This document shows positions 53,401-62,400 of a stretch of DNA of 64,000 nucleotides, piece after piece. The translations under genes were made by a program, and so were the position numbers. Numbering within the stretch: position 1 is the stretch's first letter; each line of letters starts with the position of its first letter. This DNA is from Niastella koreensis GR20-10 (GTDB lineage: Bacteria > Bacteroidota > Bacteroidia > Chitinophagales > Chitinophagaceae): NCBI RefSeq assembly GCF_000246855.1, contig NC_016609.1:6212744-6276743 (forward strand), read 5' to 3'. The notes under the pieces are model-generated. The model was given only the letters and a program-made list of their open reading frames with translations. It had not been told where the DNA came from and made no database searches.

Positions 53401-54385
53401 GGCGCCCCTGTTCGATACCCTGGCGCTTACAAAAGAGTTGTTCCCCGACATGCTGCAGTTAATGAATATCGACGACTATGAAGATGAAATGATGAACCTG
53501 CTGGAAACAATGGTTGACAGTGGTTATTTAAAGGCGGCGGATTATGAAACCAGCTTTCCAAAACTCTACCTCGAGGCCAAACAATTGCTGAAAAAACAAC
53601 TGGCCAAAGAGAACAAGGTCAAAATGGAAATCGCCCTCCGTAAAGAGTCGCCCGTTGCATCGTCATATGCCAGCGACGACGATGGTGACGATGCCGTTTC
53701 CGATGCCGGCAATAAAGAGCTTGACCGGTATGCCATCCTGTTATTACCGTTCTATGATAAAAACCAGGGTGTAAAAAGCTTTTTTGAACAACTGCAGACC
53801 ACGCAGGACAGGCGATTGCGTTATAACACCTTCATCCTGTTATTGCGGAACAAGTTCAAGGTGCCGGATTCGCTGTTCACCCAATATGCAAAAGAAGATC
53901 TGTATCGCAGTGAATTGTACAGCGATCTTCAAACCCTGAAAATGCTTGACAAATTTCCCAAACAATACAAAACCCAGCTGGAAATTACGCGCAGCCTGAT
54001 CGCTAAACCGCTCGACAATTACAACAAGCTGGATACAATCATCTACCTCGATAAACTACTGGTAGCCTATGACAACAAAAAGGGCTATGTATATTTCTTT
54101 AAATACAAACGCATGCGCGACGATATTACCTGGAATGTAGCCACTGTAGGCATGCAACCCGAAAAACAGGATGCCGTTGATGTAGAGAACGACGACTTCA
54201 CTTCTGTAGAAGAAGACCGCAGGCTCGACAACGACAAACCCGTTAAAGAACAGTTGCAGAAAATGTTGAAGGAAATGTTATATGCCCGCCGCGGAAGCGC
54301 ATCAGTATTTTATGATGCCCGGTCGTTTAGTTTGTACAGGAATTATTTGTCGGAAATGGTTAAGAGTCAACGGTACAGGGATTAG
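50468..54385 (+). CDS. TraB/GumN-family protein with very long C-terminal extension
   Basis: A 1305-residue exported protein (signal about 1-21, SMAQ) followed by a Pro/Lys-rich linker. Residues about 55-330 are the TraB/GumN domain: LLWEISGNGLKKPSYLFGTMHVSDK at its start, VVALETNPESW, and the late motif FVGVGAAHLPGKRGVIELLRQKGY. GTMH and ALETNP hold the residues thought to be catalytic in TIKI-like proteases. The remaining roughly 950 residues are unrecognised: repeated beta-rich units about 350-800, then a helical part (KRARKSLYQVGFDSLDVPLLKKAIDSL...) that could be HEAT-like. The frame is uninterrupted, so this is one protein about four times the usual GumN length. Confidence 0.85.
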   Translation: MRKPISLLPVLLLAIFLPSMAQQPAHKPKTAAPLPPHPTPVVPKPGPKKYPSLLWEISGNGLKKPSYLFGTMHVSDKLAFHLGDSFYTAIKSADVVALETNPESWQDDYSQSVFFRGSNNRRGGASLANLYAANRWEWPADHMRITTFAIDRYEESIKAALAVEPSMINGMLYRTDGQRAEDFEEDTFLDMYIFQTGKKLGKRVSGVENFQESEKLVMEAYKAMLRDQNKKRRSYDYEGMMTNPKKVEDAYRKGDLDLLDSLESLTVFSDAFQEKFLYKRNEIQANSIDSIIRKMSLFVGVGAAHLPGKRGVIELLRQKGYTMRPVRMDDRNSLQKESVDKIRINSPFTTQTCDDGFYTVSIPGKKFYRFTDWNGLDVVQYADMVNGAYYMVTRIKTNSLSWEHSSDLVLKKVDSLLYENIPGKITKKTSITKNGYKGLDVINRTRRGDNQHYQIFVTPFEVILFKMSGNGEYVVSGNEAQDFFGSIRLKEYTSTGWQTWQPPTGGFSVQMPHTPALLKDNSFGTDRLEYAAYDAASDNSYLIMKANLHNYSFIEEDSFELNLMDESYGYSDFIDKELSHHFTTVNGYPALESKFKHKDGSFSSVKYVIQGPIYYAVIASYKTDNPNTQRFLQSFSITPFIYPAPTPRTDTTLYVTVTSPIYSKPDKKDESAGMEELLQLSNGGGADDDPDDYNLPTFGTRLISNDTIGEKILVMHFKVPPYAYKKDSTKLWKNAAVSSWFNDSTFIIKQNKLYRLPNGMQCRDIQLTDTNSSRLIIAKLFYNNGHFFSISTLTDTLTKQSALLSNFFSSFKPIDTLKGESLFTRKTDRFMKDLFSRDSLAVKRARKSLYQVGFDSLDVPLLKKAIDSLNWKMKDYLVLKRYFIESLGRLKDSSITTYLQKLYWKVKDTADWQSAILNALLNQRTKTSFIAFKDLVLQEPPITDDDYSYSRSSRISSVTVDIAPAPHSSSKSSYYGHWAPLFDTLALTKELFPDMLQLMNIDDYEDEMMNLLETMVDSGYLKAADYETSFPKLYLEAKQLLKKQLAKENKVKMEIALRKESPVASSYASDDDGDDAVSDAGNKELDRYAILLLPFYDKNQGVKSFFEQLQTTQDRRLRYNTFILLLRNKFKVPDSLFTQYAKEDLYRSELYSDLQTLKMLDKFPKQYKTQLEITRSLIAKPLDNYNKLDTIIYLDKLLVAYDNKKGYVYFFKYKRMRDDITWNVATVGMQPEKQDAVDVENDDFTSVEEDRRLDNDKPVKEQLQKMLKEMLYARRGSASVFYDARSFSLYRNYLSEMVKSQRYRD

Positions 54386-54410
54386 TTTAAAAGTTGACAC
54401 GTTGATATAC

Positions 54411-54446
54411 CACGAAGGCCCTGCTTTGCAGGGCTTTCGTGTTTTA
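54411..54446 (+). terminator. Terminator of the TraB/GumN gene
   Basis: CACGAAGGCCCTG pairs with CAGGGCTTTCGTG across a short loop with one wobble pair, followed by TTTT. It lies 25 bases after the stop. Confidence 0.82.
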
Positions 54447-54450
54447 CCCT

Positions 54451-54482
54451 GTCAACTTATCAACTTGTCAACTTATCAACTA
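54451..54482. repeat. Octamer run, RTCAACTT
   Basis: GTCAACTT, ATCAACTT, GTCAACTT and ATCAACTA in strict register, between the terminator and the DUF1415 start. Confidence 0.85.
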
Positions 54483-54493
54483 CCTTTAGGCCC

Positions 54494-55036
54494 ATGTCAA
54501 CCGATCAGCAAATCATTGAACAAACAAAAAAATGGATCCAATCTGTAGTAATAGGGTTAAACTTCTGTCCGTTTGCGAACCGGGAGTTTAAAAACAATAC
54601 CATCCATTACCAGGTAGAACATGGAGTAACCCGCACCGATGCTCGCAATGCTTTGCTGAAAGAATGCAAACGGTTGGATAAAGAAAAATCCATTGCCACC
54701 ACCCTGCTGATCTTCCCCGGTTATTTTACTGAATTTGACAGCTACCTGCAATTTGTTTCATTTGCCGAAAAACTGTTACAGCAAAAAGGGTACGAAGGCG
54801 TTTACCAGCTGGCTACCTTTCATCCGCAATACAAGTTTGAGGACAGCGCCACCGACGATGCCGCTAATTACACCAACCGCTCAATATACCCTATGCTGCA
54901 TTTGTTACGGGAAGACCAGGTGCGCAAAGCCATTCAGTTTTATGGCAATGCCGATGAAATACCTTTAAAGAATATCCAACTGGCAAGAGAAAAGGGAACG
55001 ATATATATGAAATTATTACGGGATAGTTGCCTGTAA
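54494..55036 (+). CDS. DUF1415 family protein
   Basis: A 180-residue cytoplasmic protein. [32 protein letters not shown] at the N-terminus and [39 protein letters not shown]-like features (here [20 protein letters not shown]) match DUF1415. That family is conserved in several phyla and uncharacterised. One cysteine in the LNFCPFA motif may be functional. A near-promoter TACCTTTA lies just before the ATG. Confidence 0.88.
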   Translation: [180 protein letters not shown]

Positions 55037-55092
55037 GTGGATATGTTGACGTGTTGAAAAGTTTTTTCAGAAGATGTTTTAAGCCTTTCCCC

Positions 55093-55132
55093 CTGTTAAC
55101 CTGTCAACCTGTTAACGTGTTAACCCGTTAAC
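55093..55132. repeat. Octamer run, NNGTTAAC
   Basis: CTGTTAAC, CTGTCAAC, CTGTTAAC, GTGTTAAC and CCGTTAAC in exact 8-base register, running into the stop of the ABC gene. Confidence 0.88.
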
Positions 55133-56855
55133 TAATAAGCCCCTTGGGAATAGATGAGATCAATTGTTTCGTATACTCTTTCTGAGGGTGAAAGTACACC
55201 TGCTCCGCATCACCAATCTCTTCGATCTTTCCTTTATTCATCACCATAATGCGGTCACTGATATAACGCACCACCGACAGGTCGTGCGAGATAAAAACAA
55301 TGGTAAAACCCATTTCAGCTTTCAGGTCGTTCAACAGGTTTAATACCTGCGCCTGTACGCTCACATCCAGCGCAGAAACCGATTCATCACAAACAATAAA
55401 ATCAGGCTTTAGCGCCAGCGCCCGGGCAATTACAATACGCTGCCGTTGGCCCCCGGAAAACTCATGCGGGTAGCGGTTAAAATGTTCTGCTTTCAGGTTT
55501 ACTTTTTCCAGCAGTTCCACTACCCTGTCTTTCCGTTGTGCAGGGCTGGAAATAATATTATGTACTTTCAAAGGTTCGGCAATAGCAGCGCCTATAGTTA
55601 AGCGCGGATTCAACGAGGAATAGGGATCCTGGAAAATGATCTGGATGTCTTTGCGCATTTCCTTCATGGTTTGGGCATCTACCTTTGCCAGATCAGTGCC
55701 ATCATAACGAACAGAACCGGAAGTAGGCTGGATCAATCCCAGCAGGGTTCTGCCAAGCGTTGTTTTACCACAGCCCGACTCGCCTACCAACCCCAGCGTT
55801 TCGCCCTTGTAGATTTCAAACCGGATGTTGTCGATGGCCTTTACATAATCAACCGGTTTACCAAACAGGTTTGTTTTGGAAGGGAACCATACATTCAATC
55901 GCGATACCTGAATAAAAGGTTGTTTTACGGTGGTATCGGGTTCTTTTAATTCAACCGGCGGTTCAACTACCTGGGTATAACGGCTTATATCAAACGGGCG
56001 GTTATTTTCCAGGAAATCACTAACTACCGGCAAACGTTCCCCTTTGGGATGCAGCACCGGCCGGCAGGCCAGCAGTCCTTTTGTATAAGGGTGCCGTGGA
56101 TTGGTGAAGATACTGGCAACAGTTCCGCTTTCCACAATTTCACCGCGGTACATTACCACGGCGCGGTCAGCCACTTCGGCTACCACACCCAGGTCGTGCG
56201 TAATGAATATCACGCCCATCTGCTGGGTCTGCTGTAATTCTTTTATCAGTTGAAGAATGGTCTTTTGTACCGTAACATCCAGGGCCGTGGTGGGTTCATC
56301 ACAGATCAGCAACGAAGGTTCACAACTCATGGCCATGGCAATCATCACGCGTTGTTTTTGCCCGCCACTTACCTGATGCGGATACCGGCGGAACAATTGC
56401 CCGGGGTTAGGCAGCTTTACCCGGTTGAAAAGTTCTATCGTTTTCTCCCGGGCTTCCTTCTTGCCGATCTTCAAATGCAACCGCAAGGCTTCCTGCACCT
56501 GGTGACCACAGGTAAATACCGGGTTCAGGGAAGTCATGGGTTCCTGGAAGATCATGGCGATCTGGTTGCCGCGAATGGAACGCATTTGTTCAGGCGTTTG
56601 CGTAAGCAGGTTTACCGGCTCCCCCTCACCTGCAGAAAACCGAATGTCACCCTGGGGGTACCTGGCCGAGGCCTTAGGTAACAGCTGTAAGATCGACAGG
56701 GAAGTAACCGATTTACCGGAACCCGATTCGCCCACAATAGCCACAATTTCACCGCGGTTCACGGTAATAGAGATATCCTTTACGGCGGTGGTGGTGCCGA
56801 TTTCTGTTACAAAATCAACCTGCAGGTTATTTATTTGGAGTAGCGGTGACGACAT
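55128..56855 (-). CDS. Fused double ABC ATPase, peptide/nickel (Dpp/Opp) importer type
   Basis: A 575-residue protein with two full ATP-binding cassettes. The first (about 1-270) has Walker A GESGSGKSVT, signature SGGQKQR and Walker B LLICDEPTTAL. The second (about 310-575) has GESGCGKTTL, SGGQRQR and DFIVCDESVSALDVS. Each is followed by the oligopeptide-type C-terminal region (HPYTKGLLACRPVLHPKGERLP and EYTKQLISSIPKG). The fused DppD-DppF arrangement is common. ATG at 56855 (MSSPLLQINNLQVDF) is preferred over upstream in-frame residues. The permease and binding-protein genes are not in this window. Confidence 0.93.
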   Translation of the reverse strand: MSSPLLQINNLQVDFVTEIGTTTAVKDISITVNRGEIVAIVGESGSGKSVTSLSILQLLPKASARYPQGDIRFSAGEGEPVNLLTQTPEQMRSIRGNQIAMIFQEPMTSLNPVFTCGHQVQEALRLHLKIGKKEAREKTIELFNRVKLPNPGQLFRRYPHQVSGGQKQRVMIAMAMSCEPSLLICDEPTTALDVTVQKTILQLIKELQQTQQMGVIFITHDLGVVAEVADRAVVMYRGEIVESGTVASIFTNPRHPYTKGLLACRPVLHPKGERLPVVSDFLENNRPFDISRYTQVVEPPVELKEPDTTVKQPFIQVSRLNVWFPSKTNLFGKPVDYVKAIDNIRFEIYKGETLGLVGESGCGKTTLGRTLLGLIQPTSGSVRYDGTDLAKVDAQTMKEMRKDIQIIFQDPYSSLNPRLTIGAAIAEPLKVHNIISSPAQRKDRVVELLEKVNLKAEHFNRYPHEFSGGQRQRIVIARALALKPDFIVCDESVSALDVSVQAQVLNLLNDLKAEMGFTIVFISHDLSVVRYISDRIMVMNKGKIEEIGDAEQVYFHPQKEYTKQLISSIPKGLIS

Positions 56856-56904
56856 TTTGTGGTATGGGTATAAACAAATATCGGGAAAACTGCACAAATC
56901 CTTT

Positions 56905-56940
56905 AAAAACAAAGGCGAGCTTCCTTTGAGGAAACCCGCC
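56905..56940 (-). terminator. Terminator of the alpha-2-macroglobulin gene
   Basis: On the minus strand GGCGGGTTTCC and GGAAGCTCGCC pair around TCAAA with a mismatch and bulge, followed by TTTGTTTTT. It lies about 40 bases after the stop, beyond an octamer run. Confidence 0.7.
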
Positions 56941-56972
56941 CTGTCAACTTATTAACTTGTCAACCTGTCAAC
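56941..56972. repeat. Octamer run, NNRTYAAC type
   Basis: CTGTCAAC, TTATTAAC, TTGTCAAC and CTGTCAAC in 8-base register, just before the stop of the alpha-2-macroglobulin gene. Confidence 0.82.
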
Positions 56973-56979
56973 TACTCAT

Positions 56980-59900
56980 CTACTTCTTAACAACCCTTAT
57001 CACACCACCTCCATTATACGAATGGTATTCACCATTATACATGGCCTCGGCGCTTACAGGTCCCATGCGGTAATTGCCAGGCGATACGGCACGTACGGCA
57101 TAGTAATATGTTTTACGGCTGCTGCCCAGGTTATCAAATAAATTAATACGATCGTCGCGCACATCCAGCGCCGTAGGCGTGGCCGCATCCTTGATCCACT
57201 CCATACCCGGAATTTCCTTGGTACGGGGGTTCTCAATTTCAAACCCGGCAGGCAGAATGTCGCTGATAACGATATTATCCACATCACCACTGTACGATTT
57301 CTCCAGGGTGATCTGAACCACCACCAGGTCGTTTTGCGTGAACGTATTGCCATCAATCACCCGGCCATAGCGGTCAAAGAAGCGGCGGCGAACTTTAATG
57401 TAGCTGTCTTCTTCTTTATAGGCGCCACTTACGCTGATGCCTTCACTTTGCCAGTAGTAATACAGGCGGCCTTCACCTTTGGAAGTAAGATCTATATTGG
57501 TGCCGCCTAATTGTTTGGCGGTTAATTTCAGCGGACTGTTTGAAACACTGCCCACTGTTTTGCCATTTACTTTTACATCCGCACTTACCGTAGCCTTGCT
57601 GGCGGCACGGGCCATTTTACCCAGGCTCAGGAAGCTGAATGCACATTCCTGCGTGCTGTACCAGTAACGTTGTTTCATTTTATCAGCTACATGTTTCGCC
57701 ATCACAGGGATCTGTGTATTGGATGGGTCTACATCCAGTAAGGCATTCAATGCAATTGATTCATCGCGGATATCTGAATAATAGCTGCCACCGGTTTGCG
57801 CCACCGATACTTCACCAGTGAAGGAAGAAGGCAACAGTTCCTTAAACTTCGCTTTATCACCGGCTATTGCGTAGGCCACACTCAACAGGTATTTACAATC
57901 AAGGCTCAGCAACATAGGATTGGCCTTGTAATAGTTCATCGCACTCACATTGGGTTTACCTGCCAATGCCAGCACATATAAACTGTATGCGATCTCTTTG
58001 GGCGCAATTTTCTTTTTCTGGTCTTTATTGTAGTAGTACAAAATGGTTTCCTTGTTCTTCAACTTATTGTTCATGTAGTTGAGAATGCCATTCAGCACAT
58101 TCTTATCTACTTCAAACCCGGCCTTTTGCGCTTCCAGTAAGAAGTGCGCCGCATATATGGTAGCCCACCAGTCTTCCGTGCCTTCGCCATCCCACAGGGT
58201 AACAGCACCATTGTACAACTGGCGTAATTTGATCTTCCGAATGGCTTCCTGCACATTATAGTTGGCAATAGATTTACCACCCTCAACAGTGTGCAACTGA
58301 TCGGCCAGATCGCCAATGTACAATTGCGGGAAGGCGGTTGATACCGTTTGTTCAGTACAACCATACGGATAAGAAACCAGGTACCGCAATTGTTTACCCA
58401 ACTCCAGTGCCGGACTGCGGCTTACTACTAATTGGTAATCGGTACTATTGGGCAGAAAATCATTCAGCGGAATATTGAGGTGTTGTGCATTGCCACCAGT
58501 GAACGATCCGCTACCTGTTACTACCTGCAATGGAGAAGCAGGGCGCACACTGATCTCCGTTTCATCGGTGAACTTCTCACCCAATCCCTGTACATCCACT
58601 CTTACTTTACCGGTACTTACCGCAGGCGAAGCAACCAGCTGGAAGATGGCCTGACCTTCGCTGTTGCTGTTAAGTGAAACGGTTTGTTGTTTATCACCCA
58701 GCACATTCAGCGGACCGCTTACATTTAAGGTAGCTGTTGCTGAAGTAGAACCTTTTGTTGTATTGGTAATGGTAACCGGTACTGTTACGGTATCGCCCGG
58801 GCTCAGGAACCTCGGCAATGCGGTACTTAAGACCAAAGGATCTGCCACCGTCATCGCAGTTTCGCCACTGCCAAAGCTTTCATCTTTATAAGCAACCGCC
58901 ATCAACCGTACTTCACCACTGAACTGCGGAATATCAAATTCAAACTCCGCTTCTCCGCTACCACCGGTTTTGGTTGAACCGCTCCAGTATGAAACGATCT
59001 TGAACCGTTTGGCTGGCATGGGGTTGGTGCGTTTGCTCATTTCCAGTTCCCCGTCACCACCCGTGCTGCTCAGCGTAGCTTTCAACTCGGGGAACAACAG
59101 CGGATACAGATCATAGCCGTTTACTTCCAGTGCTTTGGCGGCATAGAAATGGTTGTATGGATCGGGTGTTTTGAAATCTGTTATTTGTAATACACCATTA
59201 TCAACAGCAGCTAATGTAACAAAGCTGTTGGGTGCTGCTTTTACAGTCACCTTCTGGTGGGTACGTGAACGAACCGACTTTTGCGCTACGATCTCTACAT
59301 TTATTTTACGGCTCTTCTCTTCTACTTTCAGGCTCTTATACCCGTGCGCTACCGTTAACGGCATTTCACTAACATCATGTGGTTTTATCAACGTGGCCGT
59401 TACATATACGTTTGGCAAATGGTCGGCAGTCATTTTCAGATCAACCGATGCCGATCTTTTGTCAACATTTACATATTGATACGAAACCACTTTATCGGTT
59501 TCCAGGGTAACCAGCATACGACCATCAAACGGTGTTTTAAACAATAGTTTGGCGTTCTCGCCTGCTTCGTAAGAAGATTTATCAGCTTCAATATCGATAT
59601 TCCCTTCGGTGTTTACTTCAAATGAAGAGTTTTCGCCACCCCAGAAGCCATAACTATAGAAGCTTTTGCTTACATAACTTTCTGAACCGGGAATGGCAAC
59701 CTGCAGTTCATAATCACCGGGTGAACGGGGCACAAAGGGAAAGGTGCTTTTGTCACCGCTGATGGTAATATTCTGTTCAGCCACTACTTTATCATCTTTC
59801 TGTGATTCATACTTGAAATAACTACCGCTTTTTGAGATCACGGTCCGGTATTCATGTTTGATCACTTTTACCGAGGCGCGGGCGCCATTCAGCACATGCT

Positions 59901-62400
59901 CATCCTTATCCAGCGCAATCAACGGGAAATTCACCGTCTGGTTCAGCGGGTAATACCAGTACCCATCGCTTCCAATACCAAAGAACATTTTCTGGGTATA
60001 AATATTGGCAGTGGTGCTGCGGCTTACCGGCCGGCCGGTTTCATCAAAAACGGTTGCATAAAAAGTTGTCTGTAACAACCCTTTGTTAGCAAACAAGGCA
60101 GGCGCTTCATACTCTACACTGGCATTGCCATTGTCATCGGTGCTGCCTTCTTTCACCACTTTGTCAAATGACAGACCCTGGTTTTCTATACTGAAATTAT
60201 AAGTGTCGTATTTTTTTGGATCGAAGTTGATAACGCTTGTCTGGACCTCTGCTTCATAATTACGATTCGCAGCTGGCGGTCCAAAAAAGTTTACAGCAGT
60301 GATAGCCAGGTGCGCGCTCTGTGCCGGTTCCAGGTAAGGTTTATCCAGTTTGGCAGTTACCTTAATACGATCGGGCACAAATTCCTCGATGCTGAAGTTC
60401 TTGCTGCCCAGCAATACGTCGTTTGAGGTATATACTTCCAGCGTATAGCTACCAGTGATAGCCGCTTCGGAAATATCCACATCGCCGTCTGTAGCACCCT
60501 GGGGATTCAATGTTTTACGGAAGTTCTTTAACTCCTTACCGTTTGGTAACAGGAACTTCATTTTTACCGGCAGCTCGCCCGGTGATTTCCACTGGCGGTC
60601 GCGCAGGATCACAGAAAAGTTCACCTTTTCACCCGGACGGTAAATATCGCGTTCAGCATAGATAAACGCATCCAGCCCGGTAGTGTTGCTGTGTTTACCG
60701 CCAACATCGAACCTGGAAGTATTTACTCTTGTGCTGTTGAACGGCAGGTAGTTGAAATCATTGGCTGTTTTGGCAATGATCATCGCAGGTTTAAACCCGG
60801 CAAACTCCTTACGCGATAAAGCAACTTCAGCCACGCCGTCTGTATTGGTGGCGCCGGTACCAAGCACCTGGTTGTTATTGCCATACACCACTACGTTCAT
60901 GCCGTTTACCGGTTGAGCCGTTTTAATAGAGTTGGCAAATACAAACAATTTATCTTTTCCTTCGCGGGCTATTAAACCTATGTCCGATTTTGAAATGAAA
61001 CGGCTGTCGCTTACCCAATAATCCTTAGCCGACCGCAACTTGATGTGATAAATACCTTTAAAATCGGGCAGCTTATCTTCTACATTAAATGTAAACAGGT
61101 GGCTGTTGCCATATTTGGGTAACGAACGCGTATCGATCTCCTGTTCATAGATCACATCACCCAACGCCAGGTCGCTGTTATCTTCATAATCGCCGCCATA
61201 GTACTCGCCATCTTCTCCTTCGCCTTCGCCTCTTGAGTCTTTAGGGCTATAGCCATACCGCTGCGCCATCAGCAGGTTGCTTTCGTAGATCTTTGAAATG
61301 ATCACTTTTACCTTTGGCACATTAGTAAGGCGCACTTCAATGTTCTGGTTACCCAGCGCGCTCAGGTATACAGCTTTGCTGTTGGCAAAACTCAACGAAG
61401 GTTCCAGCTCACCAAACACCACATTATTACTATACGGCTCATGCAATGTACCACCAATGCGGCCACTCACACCCTTGTTTATATTTAATACATAACTTTT
61501 ATCAGCATCAAAGTTCTCGCTGCTTATGGTAAAACCATCTTCGGTTTGTTGAACCGAAAACTTTACCGCCGGTTCAAACCGGATAAGCGAAGCGAGATTT
61601 GACATTACCACCTGCTGACTGGTACGAACAAACACGGTTCCGGTTAACCCATCGTGTTCGGCATGTACATCATTAATAGTGAGATTATACGGAGATGGAA
61701 TGAACACTTTGTTTTCAATCGCATCTTTGGTGCCATTCACCCCGCCATCGGGCACCAGTCCTTTTTCAAAGGTTACTTTAGCCTCCAGGTCTTTATCTTC
61801 CATTTTCACCCCCGCAAGGCGGAGCGAAATGCGGCTGTCGGGGCCTTCGGTAATAATACTATACTTCAACGGCTTGCCATCTACCACCAGGTTCATTTTA
61901 TCTTTAATGGTAGCAGGACTGATAGCGTAGTTAAAATACAGATCAACCTGCGGGTACGCGGTAGTGGAATGCTGATCGGGCAGCATCCAGGTTACGTTGG
62001 TATTATCCAGTTGTAAGTACGGTGTGAAAAAATTGATCTCTTCGCCTTTGTCGAGCTTGCCATATTTGCTATGGTCGAGCAGATCGCCGGAGAGCTTCGC
62101 CTTATAACTGGTAGCAGGCGACAGCGGTTGTGCAGGAGAAAACACCAGTTCATCGGGATGTTCCCAACGAAAACGGCCGGCAATCTTAGGTTCAAAAGAA
62201 ATATACTCAGTGGAATCCCAGTTGTTCAACAAGGAATCAGGAACAAGGGATTTATCAAAGCGGAATACCAGGTTACCGAGGGATTGTACTTCACCTTTGG
62301 CATTGGTATAGCTGAGAGAAACTGCACTACGATTACAGGCGGCTATCATCGATAGCACACAAACGCCTATTGTAATCAAGGCGATCAATTGCTTACGCAT
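56980..62400 (-). CDS. Bacterial alpha-2-macroglobulin lipoprotein
   Basis: An 1806-residue lipoprotein (signal ending MIAAC, Cys22). N-terminal beta-sandwich domains (MG domains) occupy about 30-1150, with FDAFIYAERDIYRPGEKVNFSVILRDR-like segments (here GLDAFIYAERDIYRPGEKV). AEFEFDIPQFSGEVRLMAVAYKDESFG is the core A2M domain. The thioester region has SYPYGCTEQTVSTAFPQLY, in which Cys and Gln of CTEQ should form the reactive thioester. A helical complement-like domain and the receptor-binding-like C-terminus follow. Periplasmic A2Ms are thought to trap attacking proteases. A PBP1C gene starts divergently 276 bases away, the usual partner. Confidence 0.92.
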   Translation of the reverse strand: MRKQLIALITIGVCVLSMIAACNRSAVSLSYTNAKGEVQSLGNLVFRFDKSLVPDSLLNNWDSTEYISFEPKIAGRFRWEHPDELVFSPAQPLSPATSYKAKLSGDLLDHSKYGKLDKGEEINFFTPYLQLDNTNVTWMLPDQHSTTAYPQVDLYFNYAISPATIKDKMNLVVDGKPLKYSIITEGPDSRISLRLAGVKMEDKDLEAKVTFEKGLVPDGGVNGTKDAIENKVFIPSPYNLTINDVHAEHDGLTGTVFVRTSQQVVMSNLASLIRFEPAVKFSVQQTEDGFTISSENFDADKSYVLNINKGVSGRIGGTLHEPYSNNVVFGELEPSLSFANSKAVYLSALGNQNIEVRLTNVPKVKVIISKIYESNLLMAQRYGYSPKDSRGEGEGEDGEYYGGDYEDNSDLALGDVIYEQEIDTRSLPKYGNSHLFTFNVEDKLPDFKGIYHIKLRSAKDYWVSDSRFISKSDIGLIAREGKDKLFVFANSIKTAQPVNGMNVVVYGNNNQVLGTGATNTDGVAEVALSRKEFAGFKPAMIIAKTANDFNYLPFNSTRVNTSRFDVGGKHSNTTGLDAFIYAERDIYRPGEKVNFSVILRDRQWKSPGELPVKMKFLLPNGKELKNFRKTLNPQGATDGDVDISEAAITGSYTLEVYTSNDVLLGSKNFSIEEFVPDRIKVTAKLDKPYLEPAQSAHLAITAVNFFGPPAANRNYEAEVQTSVINFDPKKYDTYNFSIENQGLSFDKVVKEGSTDDNGNASVEYEAPALFANKGLLQTTFYATVFDETGRPVSRSTTANIYTQKMFFGIGSDGYWYYPLNQTVNFPLIALDKDEHVLNGARASVKVIKHEYRTVISKSGSYFKYESQKDDKVVAEQNITISGDKSTFPFVPRSPGDYELQVAIPGSESYVSKSFYSYGFWGGENSSFEVNTEGNIDIEADKSSYEAGENAKLLFKTPFDGRMLVTLETDKVVSYQYVNVDKRSASVDLKMTADHLPNVYVTATLIKPHDVSEMPLTVAHGYKSLKVEEKSRKINVEIVAQKSVRSRTHQKVTVKAAPNSFVTLAAVDNGVLQITDFKTPDPYNHFYAAKALEVNGYDLYPLLFPELKATLSSTGGDGELEMSKRTNPMPAKRFKIVSYWSGSTKTGGSGEAEFEFDIPQFSGEVRLMAVAYKDESFGSGETAMTVADPLVLSTALPRFLSPGDTVTVPVTITNTTKGSTSATATLNVSGPLNVLGDKQQTVSLNSNSEGQAIFQLVASPAVSTGKVRVDVQGLGEKFTDETEISVRPASPLQVVTGSGSFTGGNAQHLNIPLNDFLPNSTDYQLVVSRSPALELGKQLRYLVSYPYGCTEQTVSTAFPQLYIGDLADQLHTVEGGKSIANYNVQEAIRKIKLRQLYNGAVTLWDGEGTEDWWATIYAAHFLLEAQKAGFEVDKNVLNGILNYMNNKLKNKETILYYYNKDQKKKIAPKEIAYSLYVLALAGKPNVSAMNYYKANPMLLSLDCKYLLSVAYAIAGDKAKFKELLPSSFTGEVSVAQTGGSYYSDIRDESIALNALLDVDPSNTQIPVMAKHVADKMKQRYWYSTQECAFSFLSLGKMARAASKATVSADVKVNGKTVGSVSNSPLKLTAKQLGGTNIDLTSKGEGRLYYYWQSEGISVSGAYKEEDSYIKVRRRFFDRYGRVIDGNTFTQNDLVVVQITLEKSYSGDVDNIVISDILPAGFEIENPRTKEIPGMEWIKDAATPTALDVRDDRINLFDNLGSSRKTYYYAVRAVSPGNYRMGPVSAEAMYNGEYHSYNGGGVIRVVKK

